Source: Suillus spraguei (lineage: Eukaryota > Basidiomycota > Agaricomycetes > Boletales > Suillaceae). Taken from it: a stretch of 26,067 bases of DNA. How positions within the stretch are numbered: position 1 is the first letter of the stretch; every line of letters begins with the position of its first letter. The stretch is taken from NCBI GenBank assembly GCA_016800925.1, contig JABCPU010000800.1:1-26067 (forward strand). Reading direction: 5' to 3'. Made by a program: the position numbers and the translations under genes. This document shows positions 1 to 9,350 of this stretch, piece by piece. The notes beneath the pieces are model-generated. The model was not told the DNA's origin. It saw only the letters and a list, made by a program, of their open reading frames with translations, and did no database searches.

Positions 1-503
1 TATTCTGTTTAGCTTTCAAATTGTACTACATTGTGTCTGTAAGTTTTGCCAGTGTTGTTTGAACGATTACACGTACTATACGCTTCTCATCACTCCTAGT
101 TTGATCATGATTGTCCCATTGATACAACTGCTGGCAGCCGCTGGCATCTTATTTCAAACATGCAGCAAGCCTGAGTCTCATTTGAAACACGTGGGAAGCC
201 TTGTAAAAAATGTAGTAGCATTGAGTTGACCCACATGAATGTGTAAATAAAGCCCTCAATGTGTGAAAATACGTAGTGTGGATAAGGCTGAATCAAACAC
301 AGAGGCTCTATTGACAAGATGCAGAGGTTCTATTGGAAATATGTAGTGTGGATAAGGCTGAATCAAACACGGAGGCTCTATTGACAAGATGTGGAGGTTC
401 TATTGACAAGATGCACAGTGAAGGAATCAAATGGGCAGTGCAGGGGGGACAGCGCGCAGGGGTGCGAACGTGCATATATTAAATGTGCAGATATAATGCC
501 ATA
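1..503. other. Unassigned left flank, no gene seen
   Basis: No open frame here resembles a known protein; the short ORFs on both strands lack any recognisable motif. The stretch is moderately AT-rich and holds one tandem duplication (listed separately). It lies outside the recognisable Copia LTR, so it is either host intergenic DNA or a repeat too old to recognise. The exact 5' border of the Copia LTR could not be placed in it: the LTR start seen at the 3' copy (TAACAAAACC) is not found here. Confidence 0.5.
271..410. repeat. Two-copy 70-bp tandem duplication
   Basis: The segment starting ACGTAGTGTGGATAAGG at 271 recurs with few changes at 341 (ATGTAGTGTGGATAAGG), a period of 70 bp. Each copy contains the submotifs GAGGCTCTATTGACAAGATG and GAGGTTCTATTG. 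The copies differ by only a few substitutions, so the duplication is fairly recent. No function is suggested by the sequence. Confidence 0.85.
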
Positions 504-542
504 CCTCACTGCACCTTTCCTGCACCTTTCTGCCTTTCCCGC
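504..542 (+). mobile_element. Copia 5' LTR, fragment left of NCG element 1
   Basis: This pyrimidine-rich stretch (CCTCACTGCACCTTTCC and following) matches the early part of the Copia 3' LTR at about 13128-13168 (CCTCACTGCGGCTTTCC). It is cut at 542 by an NCG element. Sequence upstream of 504 does not clearly align with the first 40 bp of the 3' LTR, so the true LTR start is unresolved; either it has diverged or it was replaced. Confidence 0.5.
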
Positions 543-1488
543 TGTAAAGATACAACCTAACCTGGGCTGTAGATAAACTACCTCCCAAGTTAGTATGTGT
601 GGTCTTGCGCTCCATCTAGTCTGCTTCACTTGTGAAACAAGAGTGTTTGACCCTAAAGGGGGATGCCTGTTAGTATGGTTAAGTTTGAGTCAAACCAATG
701 TGAAAATGTAGCGTCGTAGTCAGTGGTAAGTTGCCGCGGTCAGCAATGATGCTGCCGGGACTAGCGTCGTATGTAGCGGTGCTACTGTAGTTGAGTTAAA
801 GTCAGTAACAGTAACATTGAGTGAGCAATAATATCAGCGGTAGTGGTAAGGTTGTGAGCAGTGCAAAGAAACAGTAAAGAAGGCCATGGTACTTTCAGTG
901 GTAAAGTAGTGGTGCGCGAGAAGTTCAGTAAAAATAGCAATCAGGAGTCCAGCAGTATGCCAGCAGTAATGATGAAAGAGCGAGATCGATTAACGAGCTG
1001 TAACAAACTTTAAAGACTAAGTCTACTACTGGGTGGTTCCAGAGTTAGACACTAATCCTAACCTATAGTACGTGCAATGGGGTCAAATCAGGTACTGTAT
1101 TGTGTGGGTACACGGTGCTTATATCCTAAATTGTATGTATTCAGAATGCTCTAGGTAAGATCAGTAGCGCTCAAGTATAGTAACCACCATATGTAAACAT
1201 AGCGTAAGGTGCTGTGGCACAAGGCAACATGTAATAAGACTTGCTGTGGAATCAGTGATAATGAACATAAAACAAACAACGCACCAAATGGAGCTATGTG
1301 GACGTGGCAAGGACATAGGAGGACATCGGTACGTGGAACGTGGTGCAGCAATTGGTACGGTGTGCGGTAAGCATGGAATGCTGCCGGCTAAAGGGGTAAG
1401 ATGGCCATGGACAAGTGGTAACTTCTATAGATGTGAGATGAGTGTCAAAAGATGGGGTTTCAAGCCTAGCCCCAATATGTTCATTACA
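543..1488 (-). mobile_element. NCG element 1 (A subfamily), 946 bp
   Basis: Bounded by TGTAAAGATACAACC at the left and GTTCATTACA at the right, giving TG...CA ends. It is homologous along its length to 5143-6075 and, inverted, to 13358-13416 plus 20693-21588. It has no coding capacity: the 104-aa ORF crossing its right end is an accident of the junction. Flanking 4-mers are CCGC (539-542) and CTGT (1489-1492), consistent with a CCGC duplication altered by two transitions; this is the weakest duplication of the family. Strand is set by analogy with TATA-like and AATAAA motifs in other copies. It is probably a solo LTR or a short non-autonomous LTR-type element. Confidence 0.8.
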
Positions 1489-1511
1489 CTGTGCCTTTCC
1501 ACCTTTCCCGC
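1489..1511 (+). mobile_element. Copia 5' LTR, 23-bp fragment between two insertions
   Basis: CTTTCC-rich sequence like the LTR flanks on either side is left as a 23-bp island between NCG elements 1 and 2. Those two elements are in opposite orientation, so together they make a long inverted repeat around this island. Confidence 0.5.
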
Positions 1512-2420
1512 TGTGACGAACAAACTCACGCTGAGCTTGAAATGGCACATTTTCATATAGGTGTCACATGGCAATCATTATCCTTACCCTTTGGCTTCAC
1601 CGTCCTACCTTACCATGTGTTTACCCCTATCTAACGGTATCGTTCCGCACTCCGGAAGCCTCGTTGCAGCTTAATGGCTGTACTGCGGCAACTTTCCCGT
1701 GAAGCGGTGATCTTCGGCAATCTCCGTGAACCCATTAGGCATCCACAAGCAAGATTCACCGTCCGTCCTATGTCCATCCAGTCTCGCCGGTACGTGATGT
1801 TTTGTAAACTGTAGTGCAGTCTTATTACATGTCTGCTGTGTGTTAATCCTATCCCTTCCGTTTCTGTAGCTATTCCTTTCATATAAAATTCCTAGGTACC
1901 CATACTCTTTCCACACTTCCCTCCTATAGTACACACGGTACTTAGGAATAGTCACCACTACTGTCACTACAAAATAAAGTCCTTTACTGAAGTCACTGTT
2001 TCTTTAAGAATTGCTTTACCGCTGCACGCACCACCGCTCTTTACCGCTTTCCTGCGCTTCACTGCTAGCACTACTGCTTTCTCACGCTTCACCACTACAC
2101 TACTGCTTGTTTTACCACAGAATTTCCCACGCTTACCGCAGTTTTACCATTCACGCTACTGCTTGCCTACCGCATTCCCACGCTTACCGCTAGTTTTACC
2201 GCAAGTTTCCCACGGACCGGAGGTCACCACTAGCATCTCGCTACCTCCGACAGCAGTCACGCACCACAGGTTGGGCAATATCGAACTATACTAACTTAGC
2301 ATTCCCTTTAGGGTCGAACGTTCTTGCCTCGCAAGAGTAGCAGACTAGGTAGAGCGCAAGACTCGCATACTAGCTCAGGCCATGGTTTATCTACAGCCCA
2401 GGCTAGATTGTATCTTTACA
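1512..2420 (+). mobile_element. NCG element 2 (B subfamily), 909 bp
   Basis: Begins TGTGACGAACAAACTCACG and ends TTGTATCTTTACA. The same ends and body occur at 3026-3954 and, inverted, at 11681-12584. An AATAAA lies at 1973-1978 in this orientation. The second half (about 2010-2215) is made of degenerate ACCGCT/ACTGCT/TTTACC units. Near the right end is a hairpin-forming stretch related to GCTTCACAAGTGAAGC of the sister copy. Flanking 4-mers are CCGC (1508-1511) and CCAC (2421-2424): one duplication with a CG-to-CA change. It is inserted in the Copia 5' LTR. Confidence 0.85.
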
Positions 2421-2834
2421 CCACACCTTTCTGCCTTTCCTGCGCCTTGCCGCCTTTCCCGTGCTTCATCACATTTTGTCACACTTCATTGCACTTAATC
2501 GTGTACATGCTTAAGCATGCCTTGGAGGCGCTCAGGTGCACATGTAATAGTGGAGAGGTTAGGGATTTCTCAAGCAAGCCTCATGGTGTCTTAGCAAGCT
2601 CATTCCTATCATATAATGGACCCTTGTCATGTAATTTTCCCTCAGTCATTCTCTCATCCTTCCTTGGGATAGTGGCTGAGGTATGCACTTACTGTCATTC
2701 ATATTTACTTTATATCTGACTATGTAGTAGCATGGTATACACCACTTTTACTTAGGCGAATAACAGTCATTCTCTCATCCTTCCTTTGGATAGCAGCTGA
2801 GTGTGGTATATGCCACTTTTACTTAGTTTTGTCA
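2421..2834 (+). mobile_element. Copia 5' LTR, main right-hand part
   Basis: The stretch matches the Copia 3' LTR at 13140-13357 joined to 21593-21751, including the shared run from CATGCTTAAGC through TAGTGGAGAGGTTAGGG and the terminus ACTTAGTTTTGTCA. It ends directly before the primer-binding site, as a 5' LTR must. The LTR ends are inverted: TTTTGTCA here against TAACAAAA (from an inferred TGACAAAA) at the 3' LTR start. An internal duplication with a 121-bp period places CAGTCATTCTCTCATCCTTC at 2643 and 2764. The 5' and 3' LTRs differ at many sites, mostly transitions, so the insertion is old. Confidence 0.85.
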
Positions 2835-2846
2835 GGTTATAAGCCC
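2835..2846 (+). promoter_or_regulatory. Primer-binding site, half-tRNA(iMet) type
   Basis: GGTTATAAGCCC lies directly after the LTR terminus TTTTGTCA. It is complementary, with one mismatch, to the anticodon arm of eukaryotic initiator tRNA-Met (GGGCTCATAACCC) rather than to the tRNA 3' end. Drosophila copia and related elements are known to prime with a 5' half of initiator tRNA-Met cleaved in the anticodon region. The match is seen in sequence; the priming mode is inferred. Confidence 0.7.
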
Positions 2847-2909
2847 TGGTTACACCAACTAGCCAGCAACCTAGCAGAAACAACTCACGAGGTTGTGCAC
2901 CTCTCAGAC

Positions 2910-3025
2910 ATGACATCCTCCACCAGCGACACCCTTACAACCCCAGTCCTTACAGGCCAAGAAAATTTTCAGCTATGGAAACTTTGCATCACTGGAAAAC
3001 TTTGTGGAGAGAAAGTACTGTGCGT
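2910..3025 (+). pseudogene. Copia gag, N-terminal piece
   Basis: The likely start is the ATG at 2910, giving MTSSTSDTLTTPVLTG. An earlier in-frame region overlaps the LTR and primer-binding site and is not expected to be coding. The piece contains the LWKLCITGKLCGEKVL segment, which matches the W-x-x-K motif at the N-terminus of Copia gag (UBN2 family). It is cut after the second base of a codon by NCG element 3. Removing that element and one 4-bp duplication gives VVTGTDPDP, the expected VVTG-x-x-P-x-P continuation. Confidence 0.85.
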
Positions 3026-3954
3026 TGTGACAAGCAAACTCATGCTGAGCTTGAAATGGCACATTTTCATATAGGTGTCAACCGGTAATCATTATCCTTA
3101 CCCTTCGGCTTCACTGTCCTACTTTACCATGTGTTTGCCCCTATCTAACAGTATCATTGCAGCTTAATGACTGTACTGTGGCAACTTTCCCGTGAAGCGG
3201 TGATCTTCGGCAATTTCCGCAAACCCATTTGGTATCCTCAAGCAAGATTTACTGTCCATCCAATGTCCATCCAGTCCTGTTGGTACGTAATGTTTTGTAA
3301 ACTATAGTGTAGTCTTATTAGATGTCTGCTGCATGTTTATCCTATCCCTTCCATTTCTGTAGCTATTCTTTCATATAAAATTCCTAGGTACCTGTACTCT
3401 TTCCTTGCTTCCCTCCTATAGTACACATGGTACTTAGGAATAGTCACCACTACTGTCACTACGAAATAAAGTCCTTTACCAAAGTTACTGTCTGCTTAAG
3501 AATTGCTTGACTGCTGCATGCACTACCGCTCTTTACCGCTTTCCCCACGCTTTACTGCTTTCCCCACACTTCACCACTAGCACTACACTTTCTCACACTT
3601 CACCGCTACACTACCACTTGTTTTACCACAGAAGTTCCCACGCTTACCGCAGTTTTACCGCTCGTACTACTGCAGTTTTACTGTTCACGCTACTGCTTGC
3701 CTACCGCATTCCCATGCTTACCGCTAGTTTTACCGCAAGTTTCCCACGGACCGGAGGTCACCACTAGCATCTCGCTACCTCTGATGGCATCCTAACACCA
3801 CAGGTTGGGCATTATTGAGCTATACTAACTTAGCATTCCCTTTAGGGTTGAACGTTCTTGCTTCACAAGTGAAGCAGACTAGGTAGAGCACAAGACTCAC
3901 ATACTAGTTTAGGCCATGGTTCATCTACAGCCCAGGCTAGATTGTATCTTTACA
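3026..3954 (+). mobile_element. NCG element 3 (B subfamily), 929 bp, in Copia gag
   Basis: Begins TGTGACAAGCAAACTCATGC and ends TTGTATCTTTACA. It is homologous along its length to 1512-2420. Flanking 4-mers are GCGT (3022-3025) and GCAT (3955-3958), one duplication with a CG-to-CA change. The Copia gag frame resumes in register across the site. AATAAA occurs near 3465 in this orientation. The ACCGCT-rich second half spans about 3515-3740, and the hairpin GCTTCACAAGTGAAGC lies near 3870. No coding capacity was found. Confidence 0.9.
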
Positions 3955-3958
3955 GCAT

Positions 3959-4559
3959 TGTCACAGGCACAGATCCTGACCCAACTGCCGCAACCACTGC
4001 CGCTCCTAGCATCTCCACCACCTCAGCATCTTCTGCCTTGCTCCCAATGAGCACTGCCAGTAGTGTGACAGAATCATGGGCTGCGCACAATGAGAAGGTG
4101 CATGGCATCATCCAAGACCATATCTCAGATGCCCTCCTCATGAAGACACAAGTGTGTGTGACAGCAAAGGCACTCTTTGACGAACTCGCAAAAATCCACA
4201 ATACATCAAGCATTGCCAATGCCTTCTACATCTTTGAACAACTCATCACTTTGAAGTGGGATGGCACTTCACAGATTAATGACCACATCGCAAAGTTCCA
4301 CAGTCTTGAGTCACGCCTAACAGGCATGAATTTCGCCATTGATTCCAGAATCATCGCATTTGCACTTATGTGCTCTCTTCCTGATACCCCTGACTGGTGC
4401 ACTTTTTCCTCCTCTGTCCTCACCATTGCAGAAAAGGACCTCATTTTAAATGCAATCAAGACCAGAGTCATTGCAGAGGTCGCGTGCCAACCTGTTGCTG
4501 CCTCGAGCACACATACTGCAGCAAGTGCGAAACCTGAAACATGGTGCACACTACATTGA
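3959..4559 (+). pseudogene. Copia gag, main part (UBN2 domain)
   Basis: After a Ser/Thr/Ala-rich linker comes the UBN2 fold: TAKALFDELAKIHNTSS, then FEQLITLKWDGTSQINDHI, then FHSLESRLTGMNF, and the LCSLPDTPDW-like segment. This is structural capsid protein of a Copia retrotransposon. The frame meets TGA at 4557-4559 inside the zinc-knuckle region, then stays open in the same frame. Around the stop, C-T-L-H, then H-D-M-Q-D-C read as a CX2H...HX4C variant knuckle of the type seen in agaricomycete Copia gags. The stop is therefore a disabling nonsense mutation, not the natural end. Confidence 0.9.
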
Positions 4560-5142
4560 ACAGCTATGCATGACATGCAGGACTGCAATGTGATCAAGGA
4601 GCAAAGCCGCATGCTCAAGGAGGGAAAGAAGAAAGAGAAGGACAAGGCAAAGAAAGCGGAATTGCCTTCATACTCAGACTCTGAAGTAGACACTAAGAGC
4701 GCTGCAGTCAGAGAACATGTACATATCTCTAAGGCTTTGGCAAAGCATGTTCAGGCTTACTCTGTGTCTGTCACTAAGGATTGCCTGGATGTCATCATTG
4801 ATTCAGGTGCCTCATTGCACATGGTCCCACATCGCACTTGGTTCAAGCCAGGAACATAATGCACAATTCATCCAGTGTGAAAGATCAGTTTTGGCAATGA
4901 TTCCACAGTGGATGCAATTGGAAAAGGAACCATCACCTTTCACACCACTATACAAGGGCAGGTGTATGATGTCGAACTATCCAATACACTGCATGTGCCA
5001 GCCTTCACAATATCACTCATATTGCGCGCCATGGACTGTCCATGCATTTTGATGCCTCAACAGATAAGTGTGGAGTCTACAAAGGTACAAGCCTTGTCTT
5101 AACTGCAAAGCATAAGAGTGGCCTATATCATGTCAAAGGTGC
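4560..5142 (+). pseudogene. Copia gag C-terminus and protease, frameshifted
   Basis: The frame continues from gag through a lysine-rich spacer to an aspartic protease active site, IIDSGASLHMV (about 4795-4828), typical of Copia proteases. It breaks near 4857 (TAA). Homology then resumes in other frames: DAIGKGTITFHTTIQG with a following LHVPAF around 4908-5020, then CGVYKGTSLVLTAKHKSGLY up to 5140. At least two frameshifts are present. The fragment ends at the NCG element 4 insertion, just where the GAG-pre-integrase segment should begin. Confidence 0.85.
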
Positions 5143-6075
5143 TGTAAAGATACAACCTAACCTGGGCTGTAGATAAACTACCTCCTAAGTTAGTATGTGA
5201 GTCTTGTGCTCCATCTAGTCTGCTTCACTTGCAAAACAAGAGTGTTTAACCCTAAAGGGGGATGCCTGTTAGTATGGTCAAGTTCGAGTCAAACCAGTGA
5301 GCAAAAGTAGCATCGTAGTCAGCGGTAAGTTGCCGTGGTCAGCGTTAGTGCCGCTGGAACTAGCGTCGTATGTAGTGGTGCTACCTTGGTCGAGATAATA
5401 CTTGAAACAGTAATGTCGAGCGAGCGGTGACGGGCGGTGATATCAGCGGTAGCAGCAAGATTGCGAGCGGTGCAAAGAAACAGTAAAGAAGGCCACAGTA
5501 CTTTCAGTGGTAAAGTAGTGGTGCGTGAGAAGTTCAGTCAAAATAACAATCAAAAGTCCAGCGGTAACAGAGAACGAGCGATAAGGAACTTTAAAGACTA
5601 AGTCTACTACTGGGTTGATCCAGAGCTAGACAATAATCCTGACCTATAGTACGTGCAATGGGGTAAAATCAGATACTGTATCATGTGGGGTACGCGGTGC
5701 TTATATCCTAAATTGTATGTACTCAGAATGCTCTAGGCAAGATCAGTAGCACTCAAATATAGTAACCGCCATATGTAAACATAGCACGAGGCACTGCGGC
5801 ACGAGGCAACATGTAATAAGACTTGCCATGGAATCAGTGATAATGAACATAAAACAAACAATGCACCAAATGGAGCTATGCGGACGTGGAAAGGACATGG
5901 GAGGACATCAGTATGTGAAATGAGGTGTGGCAGTCGGTATGGTGTGCGGTAAGCGTGGGATGCTGCCAGAAGTGCTAAAGGGGTAAGACGGCCATGAACA
6001 AGTGGTAACTCCTATAGATGTGAGATGAGTGTCAAAAGATAGTGTTTTAAGCCCAGCACCAATATGTTCATTACA
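5143..6075 (-). mobile_element. NCG element 4 (A subfamily), 933 bp, in Copia integrase
   Basis: Begins TGTAAAGATACAACC and ends ATGTTCATTACA; the body matches 543-1488 closely. Flanking 4-mers are GTGC (5139-5142) and GCGC (6076-6079), one duplication with a CG-to-TG change. The Copia sequence on the two sides is not contiguous: the integrase zinc finger and first catalytic aspartates are missing. So either the site already carried a deletion, or two insertions recombined. No coding capacity. Confidence 0.85.
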
Positions 6076-6934
6076 GCGCTCCACTCACCTTCATGGGTCA
6101 AGCGCTCATGGCACCATACTCGAAACCACTGCAGCTGACACCCCAGAGCAAAATGGCATCACAGAGTGCATGAATCAAACACTTTCGAAACTCGCCACAG
6201 CCATGCTGGAAGAATCCAAGTTGCCGAAATATTTCTGGGTGGATGCAATGTCAACCACCACCTACATCACAGGCCACAGCCCAGCTGCAGGAATAAAAGG
6301 GAAGATGCCATATGAAACATTGTTAAATCAAAATGCGAACCCTTCTTTCTTCTGCCCATTTGGATGCCCTGCATGCGCACTCATACCAAAAAACAAGCAT
6401 GAAGAAAAGTTTCACCCCAAAGGGTGCAAGGCGATCATGATTGGCTACATGCATGGTCAAAAGGCGTACAAACTCATGGACCTAGTGCAGCACATGGTAT
6501 TCTCAAGCAGACATGTCACTCAGGTTTCCGATATTGACCTGGCACCTTGGCATGCACACCCTGCTGAACAACAGTGGGGGGGTTTGTTCCCACTCCAGTT
6601 CCATTGCCCTGATGCATCTGTATCTGATGAGGAGGAGGATGCAAATCCTTCAGAAAGCGCGCAAACTCCACTGGAACCTGGCGCACTACCACACCTGCCA
6701 AATGCACACCCAGACAAGCTAGAAGAACTAACTGTGAAACTGGAAAGCCTGTCACTCTGCGACAATTCATCTATGTCTGTGCTGCAAGAGATGCCCCAAG
6801 CGCAGGCACATTTGCCAGTGTGCTCACACTCACCAGTGCACATGTGCACACCTGCCCAAATCATTGGAGGAGTTAGGTGCAGTGTGCGCAACTGTCGCCC
6901 AGCTGACAAGAACTGGGATTACCAGTGCACTTGA
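6076..6934 (+). pseudogene. Copia integrase, C-terminal half
   Basis: The frame shows the end of the integrase core, HGTILETTAADTPEQNGITE, in which the final E is the third catalytic residue; then the MNQTLSKLATAMLEESKLPKY helix region, the PYETLLN and CPFGCPA segments, and the GKMPYE and KCKAIMIGY-like region (here GCKAIMIGYMHG). The acidic serine-rich linker to reverse transcriptase follows (about 6610-6900). The HHCC finger and the first two catalytic Asp residues are absent. The ORF stops at 6934 through a frameshift. The predicted Met of the long ORF lies inside the NCG element and is not a real start. Confidence 0.88.
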
Positions 6935-7989
6935 TGAGGAGCAATGGTGCCATGAGGTGCAACCTGCAGCAGACCCAGTATCACTTCCTGAGTGTACTAA
7001 ATCTCTCTGACAATCTGTTGAAGATCAAGATAATGACCACATACATTTTGCAGGCATAGGCACATCAGGTCCTGCTGAACATGACCTCCCACAGTTGCTG
7101 CCAGAAGCTTTCGCCCATGCAGATGGACATCTGTGGTGCTCCACCCTGGAGGAGGAATTATTAAGTCTGAACTTGAATCAGGTTTATGATACAGTGCAAA
7201 TTCCTGAAGGTATCAAGCCCATCACCTCCAAGGCTGTTTTTCACATCAAACTTGATCAAAACAGAAATGTTGATCGCTACAAACTCCACATAGTTGCGTG
7301 CGGTTTCACGCAGCGCAAAGGCATGGACTACCAGGAAGTTTTTACACCCGTCGCAAACCTGGAATCCATTTGCATAATCATGTCGCTAGCTGCAAAACAC
7401 CACCTTGAACTTGATCACATGGACGTTTCCACAGCATACTTGCATGGTGAATTGGAAGAACAGCTCTACCTAGTTCCACCTGAAGGCATCCCAATTCAAC
7501 CAGGGTACTGCTGGAAATTGAAGTGCTCACTGTATGGTCTGAAGCAATCAGGGTGCACCTGGAACAAGACACTTGATTGCAAACTTGGTGAGATAGGCTT
7601 CATGTGCTTAGATGCAGAAACGTGCCTGTACGTTCTTCACAAAAAAGGGCAAGTCTGTTTCCTAGTCATCTATGTTGATGACCTGCTGCTTGCTGCATCT
7701 ATGCGCGCCTTCATGGATCCTGTTAAGCGCAAGCTCTCAGCACAATTCAAGATGCATGATCTAGGAGAGGCAAAGTTCATCCTCGGGATCGAGATTCAGT
7801 GCGATCGCAAGGCGTGCAAAATCGCACTTAGGCAGTGCAAATATATAGACACTATCTTGCAGCACACTGGCATGGCCAAATGGAAAACTATCTGGACTCC
7901 CATGGCACATGGGCTCAAACTCACCATGGACCAGGAAGGAGACAACTCCACGCACCATGAGATTGCAATTGAAGGTCATAAAGTGTCAT
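6935..7989 (+). pseudogene. Copia reverse transcriptase
   Basis: A frame open from 7011 to 7989 carries the RVT_2 domain. The order is the CxxF/VARGFTQ-like HIVACGFTQRKGMDY, then the MDVSTAYLHGELEEQLYL motif with its catalytic Asp at 7422-7424, LYGLKQSGCTWN, and VIYVDDLLL with the catalytic Asp pair at 7677-7682, then LGIEIQ. In LYGLKQSGCTWN the usual Arg is Cys, a change expected from a CGC-to-TGC transition. Upstream, a TGA at 7008-7010 and a frameshift near 6930 break the link to integrase. The frame is interrupted at 7989 by the L1.36 LTR and resumes exactly at 9351. Confidence 0.95.
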
Positions 7990-9345
7990 TGTTACAGCCA
8001 TGCAAAACTGGAAGCTACTAAGAAGTCCTGGCTTTACATGGTGTTGTACCAGAGGGTTGGAAAGTCAAAGGGGCTTGGCCTCAGCTCGTGCACTGTGCCC
8101 CTTACCAGAGTATGTCCCCTTAACTTCGGATGAAGTCCGAGGGAGAGTCTGGATAAAGTCCAGATGAACTCTAAGGCAGGATAGCTTGATAGAGCTCCGA
8201 AGGACTTCCAGATGAGTGCAGGAATGCGCCGGAACTATTTCTGGATGATAAGGAATAATGGTAAGACTACTGGAAACAAGTCCCAAGTAGAATGGATGAA
8301 TGACGGGCTGCTGTACAAAGTCCAGGGCAGGATCGGAGCAATGCTCTGGAGGGAAAGATGATCCACAGATGTCAGAGGATAGGAGAGGATAGATCCAGAG
8401 GTCCAGAGGTCCGAAGGTCTGGAGCTCGGAGGAGCGGAAAAGCGGATGATCAGATGATCAGATGATCAGAAGAGCAGATTATTGGATGATTGAATGATTG
8501 GATGAGCATAGCTCTGTGAATCTTAGAGGAAGTGTTGACTACTAGAGAGGAGTAGGTCCGGATATGGTGTAGAAATAGTATAGACTACTCTAGACAAGAT
8601 CCGGAATAGAAACAGACGGGATAAGACTACCAAAGGTAGAGTCGGAGGTGAAACGGATGAGAGACAGGAAACAGACGAAGTCCAAAAAGGATATAGGACA
8701 TAGGATCAAAGCTCTGGCCTAGGAAATGATCCCATAGGTCTAAGTCAGAAGCTTACAAGGGCCGGAGCCCAAGTGCATGAATGGAAACGGATTTATATAG
8801 ACATGGTAACAAGATACAGAAGTCAGAGGAATATACAGAAGTAGGAAAGCAATGATCAGACTGAGGTCTGCAGGAGTTGTACTACAAGTTTATATACTGT
8901 AGGTAGCATGCCAGAAGGAAAGTAAGGATAGTCTGAGGCTATGTCTGAGGCATGCGGAACACATTAGTAAGTACAACAGAACACAAGGCTATGAACTCAG
9001 AAATAAGACTTGTACAAAATATCTTATCAAGATGGAAGTCGAGATAACCGAAAGCCAGAGGTGCAGAGATAACCAAAAGCTGGACACAGGTATAACCTAA
9101 AAGGAGTAATGCGCAGGTGCACGGGAATAGTTTCGGATATGAGCATGGATTGGACATGGACATGGATCAGATATGGACACAGATCAGATGGGTGGATGAG
9201 ATCAGATGGATGGATTGGGACAGATATGGATATGGATTGGATATGGATGGATATGGATTAGAGTGGATGGGTGGACTGTATAGATTGGGTGTCTGGATGT
9301 CCATGGATCTGATCTGATCTGGACCTGAATGTACGGTATATGACA
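7990..9345 (-). mobile_element. Solo LTR L1.36 copy a, 1356 bp
   Basis: Ends are TGTTACAGCCATGC and GGTATATGACA, with a perfect 5-bp target duplication GTCAT at 7985-7989 and 9346-9350. It is an inverted homologue of 9924-11288. In LTR sense (minus strand) it begins TGTCATATACCG, and a TATA box (TATATAAAC, complement of 8887-8900 region) precedes a conserved transcribed half. It contains a GATGATCA microsatellite at about 8444-8468 and the GGATATGGATT minisatellite listed separately. No internal retroelement sequence is present, so it is a solo LTR left by recombination. Confidence 0.93.
9130..9325. repeat. GGATATGG/GGATCAGAT minisatellite inside L1.36 copy a
   Basis: The stretch is built from irregular repeats of GGATATGGATT, GGACATGGATC and CAGATGGGTGGAT. 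The mirror array in the other copy is at about 9945-10180 (TCCATATCC, CATCCATC). It lies at the 5' edge of the LTR in LTR sense, within the presumptive U3. Array length differs between copies, which accounts for part of their length difference. The 66-aa ORF through it (repeated MDMD) is an artefact of the repeat. Confidence 0.8.
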
Positions 9346-9350
9346 GTCAT

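Noticed and set aside
1246..1560. 104-aa plus-strand ORF
   Set aside because: It runs across the junction of NCG element 1, an LTR fragment and NCG element 2; it is a chance frame.
2338..2375. tRNA-like stretch in NCG elements (TAGCAGACTAGG resembles a Pol III A box, followed by GTAGAGCGC)
   Set aside because: No B box at the right distance and no cloverleaf closes. It lies near the end of the element rather than at its head, so a SINE or tRNA gene call is not supported.
2324..2719. 131-aa plus-strand ORF
   Set aside because: It spans the end of NCG element 2 and the Copia LTR and has no motif.
4226..4693. 155-aa minus-strand ORF
   Set aside because: Antisense shadow of Copia gag; the plus strand has clear UBN2 homology.
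9117..9317. 66-aa ORF with repeated MDMD
   Set aside because: Translation of the GGATATGG minisatellite in the solo LTR; not a gene.
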